DNA from: Bacillota bacterium LX-D | GTDB lineage: Bacteria > Bacillota > DUOV01 > Zhaonellaceae | Length of the DNA: 64,000 nt | Assembly: GCA_031628995.1 (NCBI GenBank) | Contig: JAVLUO010000002.1 | Location: 1-64,000, forward strand | Reading direction: 5' to 3' | Part shown: positions 34,220-44,232 of the stretch, piece by piece | How positions within the stretch are numbered: position 1 is the first letter of the stretch | How the letters are laid out: each line of letters opens with the position of its first letter | Notes under the pieces: model-generated | The model's input: the letters and a program-made list of their open reading frames with translations, nothing else | Databases searched by the model: none | What the model was told of the DNA's origin: nothing | Program-made: the position numbers and the translations under genes

Positions 34220-35254
34220 ATGAGCATATTTAGGACTAATCGAGGATTTACCCTGCTGGAATTAATGCTGACCACGGCACTGTTAGGAATTTTCTTTAGC
34301 ATCATTTACGGTTTCTTGAATTATAATTTTAAATTCTTGAATTGGACTGCAAAGGAACAAGGTGATTTCCTAGAGCTAAGAACTGTGCTAAGTGAAATAG
34401 TAGAGGAATTACAACAGTACGAAGAAATAGCTTATAAAGACGCTGTTACCATTCAAGTGGATAGTGGTCGGCAACCAGATCTGAAATTAACTGCTTATTT
34501 AAAAAAAGCAACTACCATTCGAAATATCAAATGTCAACCGCAAAATGATGCTACAATACTTATAATGATTGAAGGCGGAGAAGGTTTAAAGCTATCCACC
34601 AAGGTACGCACTAGCCGCCACAATAGTGCACAAAATTCACTACCTCCGCCCCCTGCAATTAACTATGAACCTGCAAGCTATGCGATTTATACAAACAAAC
34701 TAGTACTCAATAATAATGGGGAAATTAAATTTGACCTTTTTATGGGTACTGCAGACCTTGGGAATAATATTAGATTGGACGGAACTGTTTATTATAAAAA
34801 TTACGTAGATTTACCTGCGGACGTAAAAAAAGTGCAAGACGATAATTTTATCGATGTTGAATTCCTAAAATTATACGATGAAGGTTGGTATAAAAATAAT
34901 GGTTTTAATTTGTACAATGAGAATGACCATTTTGAACTGAAAGACAATCAAAAATATTACATTAAAGGGAATTACACGGTTAATATAAAAGAGGACGGAC
35001 ACCTCGAAAATGTTACGATTGTCTGTACAGGCAATGTTACATTTAATGACACTAACAATAAAAACAAATATGAAGGACAGAATGTCTGGATTATTGCTCC
35101 CAACGGGTCAGTTACTTTTAAGAATAATTGCCGCCAAACCGGGATAATCATTGCTAAGCAAGTCGAGGCAAAAAACAATTTTTATTTTGACTATCAAGAA
35201 TACCCTGAGCCAGAAGAACTTCCCTATCAAATAATTACTAAAGGTGTGAATTGA
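34220..35254 (+). CDS. Large minor pilin-like protein with C-terminal beta-rich passenger
   Basis: A 344-residue prepilin-like protein. The leader MSIFRTNRG is followed by FTLLELMLTTALLGIFF with Glu at +5, as in PilW/GspJ-like minor pilins. The rest is far longer than a usual minor pilin core. Residues from about 190 contain short repeating strand units (VTIVCTGNVTF, VWIIAPNGSVTFKNN, TGIIIAKQVEAKNNFYF), which look like a stacked beta-solenoid. It could be a surface-exposed tip module. It starts four bases after the previous gene. Confidence 0.72.
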   Translation: MSIFRTNRGFTLLELMLTTALLGIFFSIIYGFLNYNFKFLNWTAKEQGDFLELRTVLSEIVEELQQYEEIAYKDAVTIQVDSGRQPDLKLTAYLKKATTIRNIKCQPQNDATILIMIEGGEGLKLSTKVRTSRHNSAQNSLPPPPAINYEPASYAIYTNKLVLNNNGEIKFDLFMGTADLGNNIRLDGTVYYKNYVDLPADVKKVQDDNFIDVEFLKLYDEGWYKNNGFNLYNENDHFELKDNQKYYIKGNYTVNIKEDGHLENVTIVCTGNVTFNDTNNKNKYEGQNVWIIAPNGSVTFKNNCRQTGIIIAKQVEAKNNFYFDYQEYPEPEELPYQIITKGVN

Positions 35255-35255
35255 T

Positions 35256-35873
35256 TTGCCAGGTTTTTTCTTTAATAATAAAGGGGTTGCTCTGCTGACA
35301 GTTGTTGCTGTTATGGGAGTCCTACTGGTTATTGGATCTTCCATACTGTATATTGCTTCAACTGATAGTCGTTTGGTATATGACTATAGCAATGCCCCTC
35401 GGGCTTTTTATGTGGCAGAAGCCGGGGCAGATTTAGCTATCGAAAAATGGAAGTCCTATATAATCAATTTGCCGGAAAAAAAAGATGACTTAGGCAAGCC
35501 TACGGGTATAATTGAAAATGCAAATATTGATTCATTTCTAAATTTATTAGACAATAAATTGACCTTAGATACCGCTGACAGTTCAAGAAATGTCAGCGGA
35601 AATCCTAGGTATGAGCTGGAGAAAGTTTTTCGTCAGTCTTACAACTTAAATAGTAACGATCAGTCCCTGTGGCTTTCATATACCTGCAGTCAAAGCGGCC
35701 AGTTAGCGAAAACTGTACAAGGCTCCAATGCTCATTATTTAACACTGGACATTAAAGCAAATTATCAAGATAGTATTGCTGACTATAGAGTAGTACTATG
35801 GTATTATAACAACCGGAATATCGGCTCTTATAAAGGTTTTGGTACTGCTTCAGCCACAGATGAAACCCATTGA
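35256..35873 (+). CDS. PilX/GspK-like pilus assembly protein
   Basis: A 205-residue protein with an N-terminal pilin-like helix (KGVALLTVVAVMGVLLVIGS) lacking the +5 Glu, as in PilX/GspK-type minor pilins, and then the characteristic FYVAEAGADLAIEKW. The start is TTG 35256, nine bases after AAAGGTG and two bases after the preceding stop. It probably completes the minor pilin set. Confidence 0.72.
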   Translation: MPGFFFNNKGVALLTVVAVMGVLLVIGSSILYIASTDSRLVYDYSNAPRAFYVAEAGADLAIEKWKSYIINLPEKKDDLGKPTGIIENANIDSFLNLLDNKLTLDTADSSRNVSGNPRYELEKVFRQSYNLNSNDQSLWLSYTCSQSGQLAKTVQGSNAHYLTLDIKANYQDSIADYRVVLWYYNNRNIGSYKGFGTASATDETH

Positions 35874-35905
35874 CTGACAATAACTGCAAAGACAGGTGTG
35901 AAGAT

Positions 35906-36910
35906 ATGCTAGATTTTATGAAGCGTAAATCAATTTTGTATCTTGATATCCGTGGTGATGTAGTTAGGGCTGCCCAAGGCTGTCCTGCAGATAGCAACTT
36001 GTCTATTGATTTTGCTGGCTTTGGTACTATAACACTCCCTGGGTTTCTAGAGCCTGCAGCCGAAGAAGCGGAACTGGAAGCCAATGCGAGTAAACTGAAA
36101 GCCTTTCTAAGAGAAAATAATATTACTGCCAAGAAGGTAGTGGCAAGTTTTGGACAAAAAGGGATTTTAACTAGGACAATTAAGGTGCCTAAAATGGAAC
36201 CTGGGGACTTAGCCAGTATGATGAAACTAGGAATTACGGATCATTTACCAATTGATTTAGAGGAATATGCTTTTGATTATAAAGTTTTAACGGAAGTAGA
36301 AGAAACGGATGGAGCCTATTTAGAAGTAATGGTTGTTGCCGTAAAACATTTTGAGATAGGGCGTTGCATGACCTTGTTGGAAAAAGTTGGTCTAAAGCCT
36401 ATAGTGCTAGATGTTTTGCCCAATGTGCTCTACAGACTTTTTGGTTTTTCAAATTTTGAAGATACTATGGTTATTGACGGGGGAAGAGAAGGAACTCGTT
36501 TGGCTATTTTTCAGGGCAGAAGTTTATTTATGTATAACGATCTTCCCTTTGCTTTAAATGATGAGGAAGAAGCACAGGATTTTGCCACTCTGATTATGGA
36601 GCTGCAGGGATATGTGGATTATTTTTCTTCCCGAAACTTTGGCAAAAATATCGATCGAATTTTTGTCTTAGGAGAATTAGCATTTTCCGCTTCCTTACAA
36701 GAAACACTACAAACTAGATTTGAGCTGCCCCTGAATTTTGGCTTGAAAAATACGGAGTTTACTTTAAATAAAAATGAAAGTCTGCTACCTCTACTTCCCG
36801 TTTATACCGGTGTTTTGGGTTTAATGTTAAGAGAGACGGAATGGACAGTTAATTTAAATATTATTACGCAAGTTAGAAAAAAATTCTCAGGCACTTCATT
36901 AGGTACATAA
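35906..36910 (+). CDS. pilM: Pilus assembly protein PilM (actin-like)
   Basis: PilM is an actin-like cytoplasmic ATP-binding protein that docks on the N-terminus of PilN. The 334-residue product starts at ATG 35906, eight bases after AGGTG; a frame from TTG 35870 overlaps the previous gene and adds 12 unlikely residues. Recognisable are YLDIRGDVVRAAQ (phosphate 1-like), ASFGQKGILTRTIKVPKM, LDVLPNVLYRLF and VIDGGREGTRLAIF (phosphate 2-like). It is in order with pilN and pilO. Confidence 0.85.
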   Translation: MLDFMKRKSILYLDIRGDVVRAAQGCPADSNLSIDFAGFGTITLPGFLEPAAEEAELEANASKLKAFLRENNITAKKVVASFGQKGILTRTIKVPKMEPGDLASMMKLGITDHLPIDLEEYAFDYKVLTEVEETDGAYLEVMVVAVKHFEIGRCMTLLEKVGLKPIVLDVLPNVLYRLFGFSNFEDTMVIDGGREGTRLAIFQGRSLFMYNDLPFALNDEEEAQDFATLIMELQGYVDYFSSRNFGKNIDRIFVLGELAFSASLQETLQTRFELPLNFGLKNTEFTLNKNESLLPLLPVYTGVLGLMLRETEWTVNLNIITQVRKKFSGTSLGT

Positions 36911-36922
36911 GGGGTTGTTCTT

Positions 36923-37612
36923 TTGATTACAAAGGTTAAAGATATTAACTTTTTACCTGACTGGTATATCCAAGGGAAGACTAAACAAAAGAAAATGATA
37001 GTACTTGCTGTAGTGACAATTTTGGTCTTGGTTATGTTGCTGGTGCCTCAGCTAGTGCTGACTTGGTATTTGTCAATGGAACAACAGAGGTTCAATTATT
37101 TGCAACATAAATATGACCAGCTTGGGGCAGCAGCTGCTGAGACAAAAATACTGCAGAAAGAAATATCGCGGCTTGAGAAAAAGATTAGCCAGTATCGTGA
37201 GTTCGGGCAACAAAAACGTAGCTGGCCGGATTTGCTATCCGAACTCAATCTTTATGTGCCCGATGGTGTTTGGTTTGAATCTTTGCAGCTGGCAGCTGAT
37301 TATAAACCTATTGAAGAACAGAAAAATCAATCGGCAGAAGATGAACAGACCATGCAGAGTACGCTCCAAAATGCGCTAACTTCAGAAAATAATGTTGTTC
37401 CAAAAGGTGAGCTAGAAGCTGTACCAAGCAAGGTTATAATTGTTGGAAAAAGCTACTCACTGGAACAAATTGGCAAGTTTGTTTATCAGCTTAGCCAATC
37501 TACCTATTTTTCTAAAGTAGAGGTTAAAAATATCATTAGAGAAAAACAAACTGGCATTTCCGAGGTAGTTATTTTAGCAGAATTTAAAGAGGGTAACGTT
37601 CATGAAAATTAA
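36923..37612 (+). CDS. pilN: Pilus assembly protein PilN-like
   Basis: A 229-residue bitopic membrane protein. The short cytoplasmic N-terminus contains DINFLPDW, resembling the INLLP motif through which PilN binds PilM. One membrane helix follows (about residues 27-48), then a coiled coil and a ferredoxin-like domain. The start is TTG 36923 after AAGGGG. It overlaps pilO by 11 bases. Confidence 0.85.
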   Translation: MITKVKDINFLPDWYIQGKTKQKKMIVLAVVTILVLVMLLVPQLVLTWYLSMEQQRFNYLQHKYDQLGAAAAETKILQKEISRLEKKISQYREFGQQKRSWPDLLSELNLYVPDGVWFESLQLAADYKPIEEQKNQSAEDEQTMQSTLQNALTSENNVVPKGELEAVPSKVIIVGKSYSLEQIGKFVYQLSQSTYFSKVEVKNIIREKQTGISEVVILAEFKEGNVHEN

Positions 37613-38321
37613 GGGGCTAACTCTATTAAACAAACTAAGCAAAAGAGAAAAGATACTGTTTTGTATAGTTGTTGTTAGTGCCTTAGTTGCTCTATATCTT
37701 TACCGGTATTTTTTTCCCGCGTTAAATAACTACCGGAAACTTGAAACGCAAATTCAAAAGTTAAAAAACAACATAGAAGTCATGGGAAATGCCCGGGAAT
37801 TAAAAGCCCTGGAACAAAAAAAACTGCTGGAAACAAAACAGGACCTAGCCCAAGCCACAACTAAGTTTTCAACGAATTTACAGGATGGACTTTTTTTAGT
37901 CCGCTTTAGTCGTAAATTGCAACAAGAAAATGTTGTTTTAGACAAGTTTAGTCCTCGGGAGATAGTTACAAAAGAGGATATAATAATTTTACCGATAGAT
38001 TTAGAGCTAAACGGTAATTACCTGCAAGTAGTGAAAATAGTTGCCTTTTTGGAAAATCAAGAAAACTTAACGGAAATTCGTGACTTGAAGTTAGAACCGG
38101 AAATAAAACAAGACTCTGAGCAGGGCAGCGAGCCTCCGCTAAATGATATTAATAATGGCGCGGTAAACGCTAGCCTCCTTTTGCTAATTTATTCTAAACC
38201 TACTCCAGAAGGGAAACTAGTTTTGAAGGATCTGCAAAACTGGCAATATGGCAGGGCAAACCCTTTTGTGAGTTTAGAGAAAAAAACAACATCTGTCGAT
38301 GAAAATAATACTAAGGAGTAG
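37602..38321 (+). CDS. pilO: Pilus assembly protein PilO-like
   Basis: A 239-residue bitopic protein with one N-terminal membrane helix (about residues 18-34), a coiled-coil stretch and a C-terminal domain. In this order it is the PilO partner of PilN. No PilP or PilQ secretin follows, as expected for a cell without an outer membrane. The pilus operon ends here, before the valS T-box. Confidence 0.8.
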   Translation: MKIKGLTLLNKLSKREKILFCIVVVSALVALYLYRYFFPALNNYRKLETQIQKLKNNIEVMGNARELKALEQKKLLETKQDLAQATTKFSTNLQDGLFLVRFSRKLQQENVVLDKFSPREIVTKEDIIILPIDLELNGNYLQVVKIVAFLENQENLTEIRDLKLEPEIKQDSEQGSEPPLNDINNGAVNASLLLLIYSKPTPEGKLVLKDLQNWQYGRANPFVSLEKKTTSVDENNTKE

Positions 38322-38408
38322 TCGGTATTAATTGTATAAAAATTGCTAAAAATACTATTTATAGTACTTCAAGGTAAGTCGATTCCATGTTTATATGGCA
38401 CTGCTGCC

Positions 38409-38437
38409 TTGACACTATATTGGAATCAAGCTATATT
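38409..38437 (+). promoter_or_regulatory. Promoter of valS
   Basis: TTGACA, 17 bases, TATATT, about 20 bases before the T-box leader. Confidence 0.8.
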
Positions 38438-38457
38438 GAATAAGAGAAATATATTTA

Positions 38458-38699
38458 GACGATGAGAGGGAGGAGTATTCCTAATACCTTTCCAGAGAGA
38501 GGAACCTTGGCTGGAAGTTCCTTAAGAGAATAGGAAGAAAGTCGCCCTGGAGTTGTTTAGCTGAAAACAGTAGGTTAGCCGGGTTTGCCCGTTACAGCAG
38601 CTAGAGAGTATGCGTTATTATATTAATTTTTTGATTAACGCAGGAAAAATAAGGTGGTACCACGGAGTTCCTTCGTCCTTTAGATGAAGGGGCTTTTTT
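38458..38699 (+). promoter_or_regulatory. T-box leader (valine) upstream of valS
   Basis: The T-box sequence AAGGTGGTACCACGG is at 38651-38665. The terminator CCTTCGTC/GATGAAGG with a T-run follows (38671-38698). A long Stem I lies upstream, and the probable specifier codon is GTC (Val) at 38541-38543, in AGAAAGTCGCCC. Uncharged tRNA-Val should switch the structure to read-through. Confidence 0.9.
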
Positions 38700-38734
38700 A
38701 ATTAGAAAATAAATTAGATTTAGGAGGCAATTTC

Positions 38735-41383
38735 ATGGGTTCAGAAGCAAAGCTCTCTTCTACATATAATCCTAGGGAGGTAGAAGAAAAATGGTATAGA
38801 TTTTGGGAGGAAAATAGGTTTTTCCATGCTGAAGCAGAAAAGGATAAGAAACCTTTTACCATTGTTATGCCACCGCCTAACGTGACAGGTTCTTTGCACC
38901 TAGGACATGCTATGGATAATACCCTTCAGGATATTCTAATTCGATTCCGTAGAATGCAGGGATATAATGCCCTTTGGGTTCCCGGAACTGACCACGCTGG
39001 CATTGCTACTCAAGCTAAAGTTGAAGAACATTTAGCGAAAGAAGGAATAAGTAAGTATGGTCTAGGCAGAGAAAAATTTATAGAAAAGGTTTGGGAGTGG
39101 AAACACCAGTACCATGGGAGAATAAGTAAGCAACTGCGAAAAATAGGTTCCTCTTGTGACTGGGAAAGAGAACGTTTTACTATGGACGAAGGCTGCTCAA
39201 AAGCTGTCCGGGAAGTATTTGTCCGCTTGTATGAAAAGGGTTTAATTTATAAAGGCAGTTATATTATCAATTGGTGTCCAAAATGTCACACTACTATTTC
39301 AGATATCGAGGTTGAGCACCAGGAACAGCCAGGCAACCTCTGGCATCTAAAATACCCATTAAAAGATGAGGATGGGTACGTAGTTGTAGCTACAACTAGA
39401 CCGGAAACCATGCTGGGAGATACGGCAGTAGCAGTTCACCCGGATGATGAAAGGTATACTGAGCTTGTTGGAAAAACCCTAATTTTACCAATTGTTGGCC
39501 GGGAAATACCCATTATTGCAGACAGTTACGTAGACCCAACTTTTGGTTCTGGTGCAGTAAAAATTACTCCCGCCCATGATCCTAACGACTTTGAAATGGC
39601 TTTACGACACAATTTACCCCAAATTGTTGTCATTGATAAGGATGCTAAAATGACTGCTGATGCAGGAAAATATGCAGGCTTAGATCGTTATGAATGTCGA
39701 AAAAAAATAGTGCAAGAATTAAAGGAAATGGGAGTTCTTTTAGCAATAGATGAACATTCTCATGCTGTAGGACACTGCTATCGTTGTGATACAGTTATTG
39801 AACCCTTAGTTTCCAGCCAGTGGTTTGTTAAAATGCAACCTTTGGCAGATCCAGCTATGAAAGCTGTTCAGGAAGGACAGACCAGATTTGTTCCGGAAAG
39901 GTTTACGAAAATTTATCTTGGCTGGTTGGAAAATATCCGTGACTGGTGTATATCACGTCAATTATGGTGGGGCCACCGAATTCCTGTGTGGTACTGTCAG
40001 GACTGCGGGGAAATAATCTGTCAATCTACAGATCCAGACGTTTGTTCAAAGTGCGGCAGCCACCATTTAGAGCAAGATCCTGATGTCTTGGATACCTGGT
40101 TTAGCTCTGGCCTTTGGCCATTTTCCACATTAGGCTGGCCGGAAAAAACTGCAGAATTGGAACATTTTTACCCCACGTCTGTTTTAGTTACAGGCAGGGA
40201 TATTATCTTCTTCTGGGTAGCGCGCATGATCTTTACAGCTTTGGAATTCATGCAGGAAGTACCTTTTAAAGAAGTATTTATCCATGGCTTAATTTTAGAT
40301 GCCCAAGGACGTAAAATGAGTAAATCCTTAGGGAATGGTGTTGACCCTATACAAGTAATTGACGAATATGGGGCAGATACACTGCGCTTTATGTTAGTTA
40401 CAGGAAACACACCAGGTAATGATTTGCGTTTTCAACTTGAACGTTTAGAGGGTACTAGAAATTTTGCCAATAAAATTTGGAATGCTGCCCGTTTTGTACT
40501 GATGAATCTCAATGATTACCGGCCAGGCAGTCAAAAACCCCAATTTACCTTAGCTGACCAATGGATTTTAACTAAATATAATCAGACTGTTCAAGGGGTT
40601 ACAGATTTTTTAGAAAAATATGAACTGGGGGAAGCAGCAAGATTAATTTATGAATTTATCTGGGATTATTTCTGCGATTGGTATATTGAACTGGCTAAAC
40701 CAAGATTGTATGGCAAAGAAACTGCCGAAAGCAAGTTTACAGCTCAATCTGTAGTTCACTTTGTTTTAGAAAATACATTAAAGCTTTTGCATCCTTTTAT
40801 GCCTTTTATTACAGAAGAAATCTGGCAGCAGCTGCCTCATGAAGGGGAAACGATTATGCTTGCCAATTGGCCGGAAGTAAAGGCAGCTTATGATTCTCCT
40901 GAAGCGGAACAACAAATGGATTTAATTATGGAAGCAATAAGGTCCATTAGAAATATTCGTGCCGAAATGAATGTACCTTTAGGTAAAAAAGCAGAGGCCA
41001 TTATTTTAGCAAGGGAAGAACAGCAATACCAAATTTTCAACATAGGTAAAAAATATTTAGAACAATTAGCTGCAGCCCAGCCTGTAAAAATATACGCTAA
41101 CCTGGAAAGTAAACCAGAAAAGGCTGCTGCTGCTATTGTAGGAGACATTGAAATTTATTTGCCTTTAGAAGGATTAATTGATTTACAAGTCGAAGTCAAG
41201 CGTTTAGAAAAAGAATTGGCCATAGCTCTAAAAGAATTAGACAGAGTAACCAATAAATTAAATAACAAGGGCTTTTTAAGTAAAGCTCCTGCTGAAGTCA
41301 TTGCCAAAGAGCAAGGCAAGCAGCGGGAAATGCAGGTGAAAGTTAAAGCTGTTCAAGAAAGATTGGCTATGCTAAAAGGTTAA
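38735..41383 (+). CDS. valS: Valyl-tRNA synthetase
   Basis: ValS charges tRNA-Val. It has 882 residues, the usual bacterial size. The class I HIGH motif is in [14 protein letters not shown] (about residue 45) and KMSKS starts at K527. The editing (CP1) domain has [12 protein letters not shown], zinc-like Cys pairs appear in CQDCGEI and CSKCGS, and the C-terminal tRNA-binding coiled coil runs over the last 65 residues. SD AGGAGG stands before the ATG. A T-box leader controls it, and folC follows directly. Confidence 0.98.
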   Translation: MGSEAKLSSTYNPREVEEKWYRFWEENRFFHAEAEKDKKPFTIVMPPPNVTGSLHLGHAMDNTLQDILIRFRRMQGYNALWVPGTDHAGIATQAKVEEHLAKEGISKYGLGREKFIEKVWEWKHQYHGRISKQLRKIGSSCDWERERFTMDEGCSKAVREVFVRLYEKGLIYKGSYIINWCPKCHTTISDIEVEHQEQPGNLWHLKYPLKDEDGYVVVATTRPETMLGDTAVAVHPDDERYTELVGKTLILPIVGREIPIIADSYVDPTFGSGAVKITPAHDPNDFEMALRHNLPQIVVIDKDAKMTADAGKYAGLDRYECRKKIVQELKEMGVLLAIDEHSHAVGHCYRCDTVIEPLVSSQWFVKMQPLADPAMKAVQEGQTRFVPERFTKIYLGWLENIRDWCISRQLWWGHRIPVWYCQDCGEIICQSTDPDVCSKCGSHHLEQDPDVLDTWFSSGLWPFSTLGWPEKTAELEHFYPTSVLVTGRDIIFFWVARMIFTALEFMQEVPFKEVFIHGLILDAQGRKMSKSLGNGVDPIQVIDEYGADTLRFMLVTGNTPGNDLRFQLERLEGTRNFANKIWNAARFVLMNLNDYRPGSQKPQFTLADQWILTKYNQTVQGVTDFLEKYELGEAARLIYEFIWDYFCDWYIELAKPRLYGKETAESKFTAQSVVHFVLENTLKLLHPFMPFITEEIWQQLPHEGETIMLANWPEVKAAYDSPEAEQQMDLIMEAIRSIRNIRAEMNVPLGKKAEAIILAREEQQYQIFNIGKKYLEQLAAAQPVKIYANLESKPEKAAAAIVGDIEIYLPLEGLIDLQVEVKRLEKELAIALKELDRVTNKLNNKGFLSKAPAEVIAKEQGKQREMQVKVKAVQERLAMLKG

Positions 41384-41401
41384 TGAAAGGTGAAGCAAAA
41401 A

Positions 41402-42700
41402 ATGAATTTTCCAGAAGCATTAGAATATATAACAGAGCTAACTAAATTTGGCTGGAATCCGGGTTTGGCAAGAATCGAAAAACTGATGGAAATCCTTGAC
41501 CATCCGGAAAAAAGCCTCAAAGTGATTCATGTTACCGGAACCAATGGCAAAGGATCTACCTCAGCAATGATCAGCAATATTTTACAAGCAGCAGGTTACA
41601 AGGTGGGGCTATTTACTTCGCCTCACCTTCACACCTATACAGAAAGAATACAGATTAACGGAGCACAGATACCGGAAGAAAGAATGGCTCAGTTAGTGAC
41701 GGCTTTAAAGCCTAATTTAGAAAAGATGGTTGCCGAAGGCTTTGAACATCCTACGGAATTTGAAGTAATAACTGCCTTGGCTTTACTGTACTTTGCTCAG
41801 GAACAAATTGATTTTTGTGTTTTAGAAGTTGGCTTAGGGGGTGCCATAGATTCGACAAATGTGGTTCAGCCTTTAGTTGCAGTAATTACTAATATTGCAA
41901 TGGATCATATGGATTATTTAGGCAATACCTTAGGGGAAATTGCTAAAGTTAAAGCGGGAATTATTAAGCCTGGCTGTAAAGCAATAACAGCATCTGATCA
42001 GGCCGAGGCCCTATCCGTAATTAGAGAAGTTTGTGCTGAAAAAAATGTAGATCTCTATGAAGTGGGAAAAGATATTATATATCAAATCAAAAACTTAAGC
42101 TCAGAAGGGACCTGTTTTGATTTAAAGGGCTTAGGCAGAAATTATGTTGATTTATGGCTGCCTTTAATTGGTTCTCACCAAGGACGGAATGGGGCGGCAG
42201 CAATTGCAGCTGTAGAAGCATTAAGCTTTTTTGATATTCAAATTTCTGAAGAGGCAATACGGGAAGGACTGCAGAAAACAATTTGGCCGGGAAGATTAGA
42301 ATTAGTTAGGAAGAATCCGCAAATACTGATTGATGCGGCACATAATTTAGAGGGGGCTCTCTCCTTACAGCGGGCAATAAAAGAAATTTTCCACTATAAG
42401 AACCTTGTTTTTGTTTTAGGAATGCTAGCCGATAAAGAAAGGGAAAAGGTTTTGGATGTATTGGGACCTTTAGCTCAAAAAATTGTCATTACTAAACCAA
42501 ACAGTCCCAGGGCAAATAACTGGGAGGAATTGGCCCTTATGGCTCAAAAATATACGGAAGATGTTTATCGGCAAGAGGACATTGCCCAAGCTGTAGAAAA
42601 AGGAATCAGCTTGACTGGCCCCGAGGATTTACTTTGTATTACAGGGTCTATTTACATGATTGCTGAGGCGAGAGCTTATTTACTTTCTAAAACTGATTAA
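41402..42700 (+). CDS. folC: Folylpolyglutamate synthase / dihydrofolate synthase
   Basis: FolC adds glutamate to folates. The 432-residue protein has the ATP site VTGTNGKGSTSAM near residue 45, LEVGLGGAIDSTN, NIAMDHMDYLG, and DAAHNLEG in the C-terminal Mur-ligase domain. I start at ATG 41402, about ten bases after AAAGGTGA; a GTG at 41390 overlaps that SD. Only 18 bases separate it from valS, so it shares the T-box-controlled transcript. Confidence 0.95.
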   Translation: MNFPEALEYITELTKFGWNPGLARIEKLMEILDHPEKSLKVIHVTGTNGKGSTSAMISNILQAAGYKVGLFTSPHLHTYTERIQINGAQIPEERMAQLVTALKPNLEKMVAEGFEHPTEFEVITALALLYFAQEQIDFCVLEVGLGGAIDSTNVVQPLVAVITNIAMDHMDYLGNTLGEIAKVKAGIIKPGCKAITASDQAEALSVIREVCAEKNVDLYEVGKDIIYQIKNLSSEGTCFDLKGLGRNYVDLWLPLIGSHQGRNGAAAIAAVEALSFFDIQISEEAIREGLQKTIWPGRLELVRKNPQILIDAAHNLEGALSLQRAIKEIFHYKNLVFVLGMLADKEREKVLDVLGPLAQKIVITKPNSPRANNWEELALMAQKYTEDVYRQEDIAQAVEKGISLTGPEDLLCITGSIYMIAEARAYLLSKTD

Positions 42701-42713
42701 AAGAGGTTAGGCC

Positions 42714-43289
42714 ATGACAAATATAGTTTTAGCGTCTTCATCGCCAAGGCGTAAGGAATTGTTGGAAGTTTTAGGGTTGAATTTTCAGATTAGTACGAGT
42801 GCAGTAGATGAATCAATTGGGGAAGGTTTATCACCTTCCCAGGCAGTTGAATGCTTAGCCTTAAAAAAGGCACAGGCCGTAGCCCCAAAATATCCTCGCA
42901 GCCTTATTATTGGCGCTGATACAGTAGTCGCTTTAGATAATTTGCTTCTAGGCAAACCTAAAGATGACGATGATGCTTTAGCTATGCTATTAAAACTCCA
43001 GAATAGGAGACACCAAGTCTATTCGGGCGTTGCACTGGTGAACACTTCCACAGGTGAGTATAGCAAAGCTCATGAAGTAACAAATGTTGAGTTTAGGCCA
43101 ATTGGGAAAGAAGAAGCGTTAAGGTATATAAAAACTAGAGAACCTGAAGGCAAGGCTGGAGCATACGCTATCCAGGGTTATGGCTCTATTTTTGTGAAAA
43201 GAATAGAAGGAGACTATTTTAATGTAGTAGGGTTGCCCTTATTCCTCTTAAGCAGACTGTTTAAAAACTATGGAGTAGAAGTATTTTAA
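42714..43289 (+). CDS. maf: Maf-like nucleoside triphosphate pyrophosphatase
   Basis: Maf proteins hydrolyse non-canonical or pyrimidine nucleoside triphosphates and influence septum formation. It has 191 residues with the Maf signature LASSSPRRKELLE at the N-terminus, then GADTVVALDNLLLGKP and the late GKAGAYAIQGYG. SD AAGAGG precedes the ATG. It lies upstream of radC and mreBCD, a common order. Confidence 0.94.
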   Translation: MTNIVLASSSPRRKELLEVLGLNFQISTSAVDESIGEGLSPSQAVECLALKKAQAVAPKYPRSLIIGADTVVALDNLLLGKPKDDDDALAMLLKLQNRRHQVYSGVALVNTSTGEYSKAHEVTNVEFRPIGKEEALRYIKTREPEGKAGAYAIQGYGSIFVKRIEGDYFNVVGLPLFLLSRLFKNYGVEVF

Positions 43290-43310
43290 AATTATAGCAA
43301 AGTAATTTTG

Positions 43311-43339
43311 TTGGAATATCTGGGAAATTAAGTTATAAT
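43311..43339 (+). promoter_or_regulatory. Promoter of radC
   Basis: TTGGAA, 17 bases, TATAAT, 37 bases before the chosen radC start. Confidence 0.7.
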
Positions 43340-43376
43340 GAAGCTAAGTACAAATTTAATTAGCGGAGAGATAGCG

Positions 43377-44063
43377 ATGGAGTATCACTTAACCATCAAA
43401 GAACTTCCAGATGAATTACGTCCTAGAGAGAGAATTGTGCAGGCCGGCCCTGAGGCACTTAGCAATACAGAACTTTTAGCCATTTTATTAAGGACAGGCA
43501 GCCAGAAGCAATCTGCTTTGGAACTGGCAAATCAAATCTTGCGGGAAGCCGAAGGGCTTTCCTTTTTGGTAACAGCTTCTTTAGAAGAACTAACTGCTAT
43601 TCCAGGTATAGGAGTAGCAAAAGCAGCACAAATTAAAGCAGCAGTAGAGATAGGTAGGCGTTTGTCGGCTTACCGTATCGAACCTAAAGTTACCATTCAA
43701 TCGCCGGATACTGCTGCTAATTTATTAATGGATGAAATGCGCTTTTTAGATCGGGAGTATTTTAAGACACTTTTTCTGAATACGAAAAATCATGTTCTAG
43801 GATTGGAAACTATTTCCATAGGAAGTCTTAACTCATCAATTGTCCATCCTCGGGAGCTATTCAAACAGGCTGTTAAAAAGAGCGCAGCTGCCATTATCTT
43901 AGCACATAACCACCCTAGCGGGGACCCTACACCCAGCAGAGAAGATATAGATGTAACTAAACGCCTCATTGAAGCTGGAAAAATTATGGGAATAGAGGTT
44001 TTAGACCATATAATAATCGGTAACGGTACTTATGTTAGTCTTAAAGAACGTGGTCAGATGTAA
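43377..44063 (+). CDS. radC: RadC family protein (JAMM domain)
   Basis: A 228-residue protein with an N-terminal helix-hairpin-helix region (AIPGIGVAKAAQIKAA) and a C-terminal JAMM/MPN+ domain with the metal motif HNHPSGDPTPSREDID. The cellular role of RadC is not settled; the old repair assignment is doubtful. The start is ATG 43377, seven bases after GGAGAG; the upstream ATG at 43338 overlaps the promoter -10 and adds 13 non-family residues. Confidence 0.95.
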   Translation: MEYHLTIKELPDELRPRERIVQAGPEALSNTELLAILLRTGSQKQSALELANQILREAEGLSFLVTASLEELTAIPGIGVAKAAQIKAAVEIGRRLSAYRIEPKVTIQSPDTAANLLMDEMRFLDREYFKTLFLNTKNHVLGLETISIGSLNSSIVHPRELFKQAVKKSAAAIILAHNHPSGDPTPSREDIDVTKRLIEAGKIMGIEVLDHIIIGNGTYVSLKERGQM

Positions 44064-44232
44064 CGATTTTTTTACATGACTTTAGATAGTTGCCCAAATC
44101 TTTCCCTTGCTGAGCTTTCTTCATTCATTTATAATTATTCGTAGCAATAGATACATGCTTTAACATAATATTACATAATAATACATTTTACGATTGATGT
44201 ATTAACGAAGGGCTTGGAAGGGGATAAATAAG

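Noticed and set aside
35752-36132. 126-codon minus-strand ORF across the PilX-like/pilM junction
   Set aside because: It spans two co-oriented pilus genes on the opposite strand and has no start signal.
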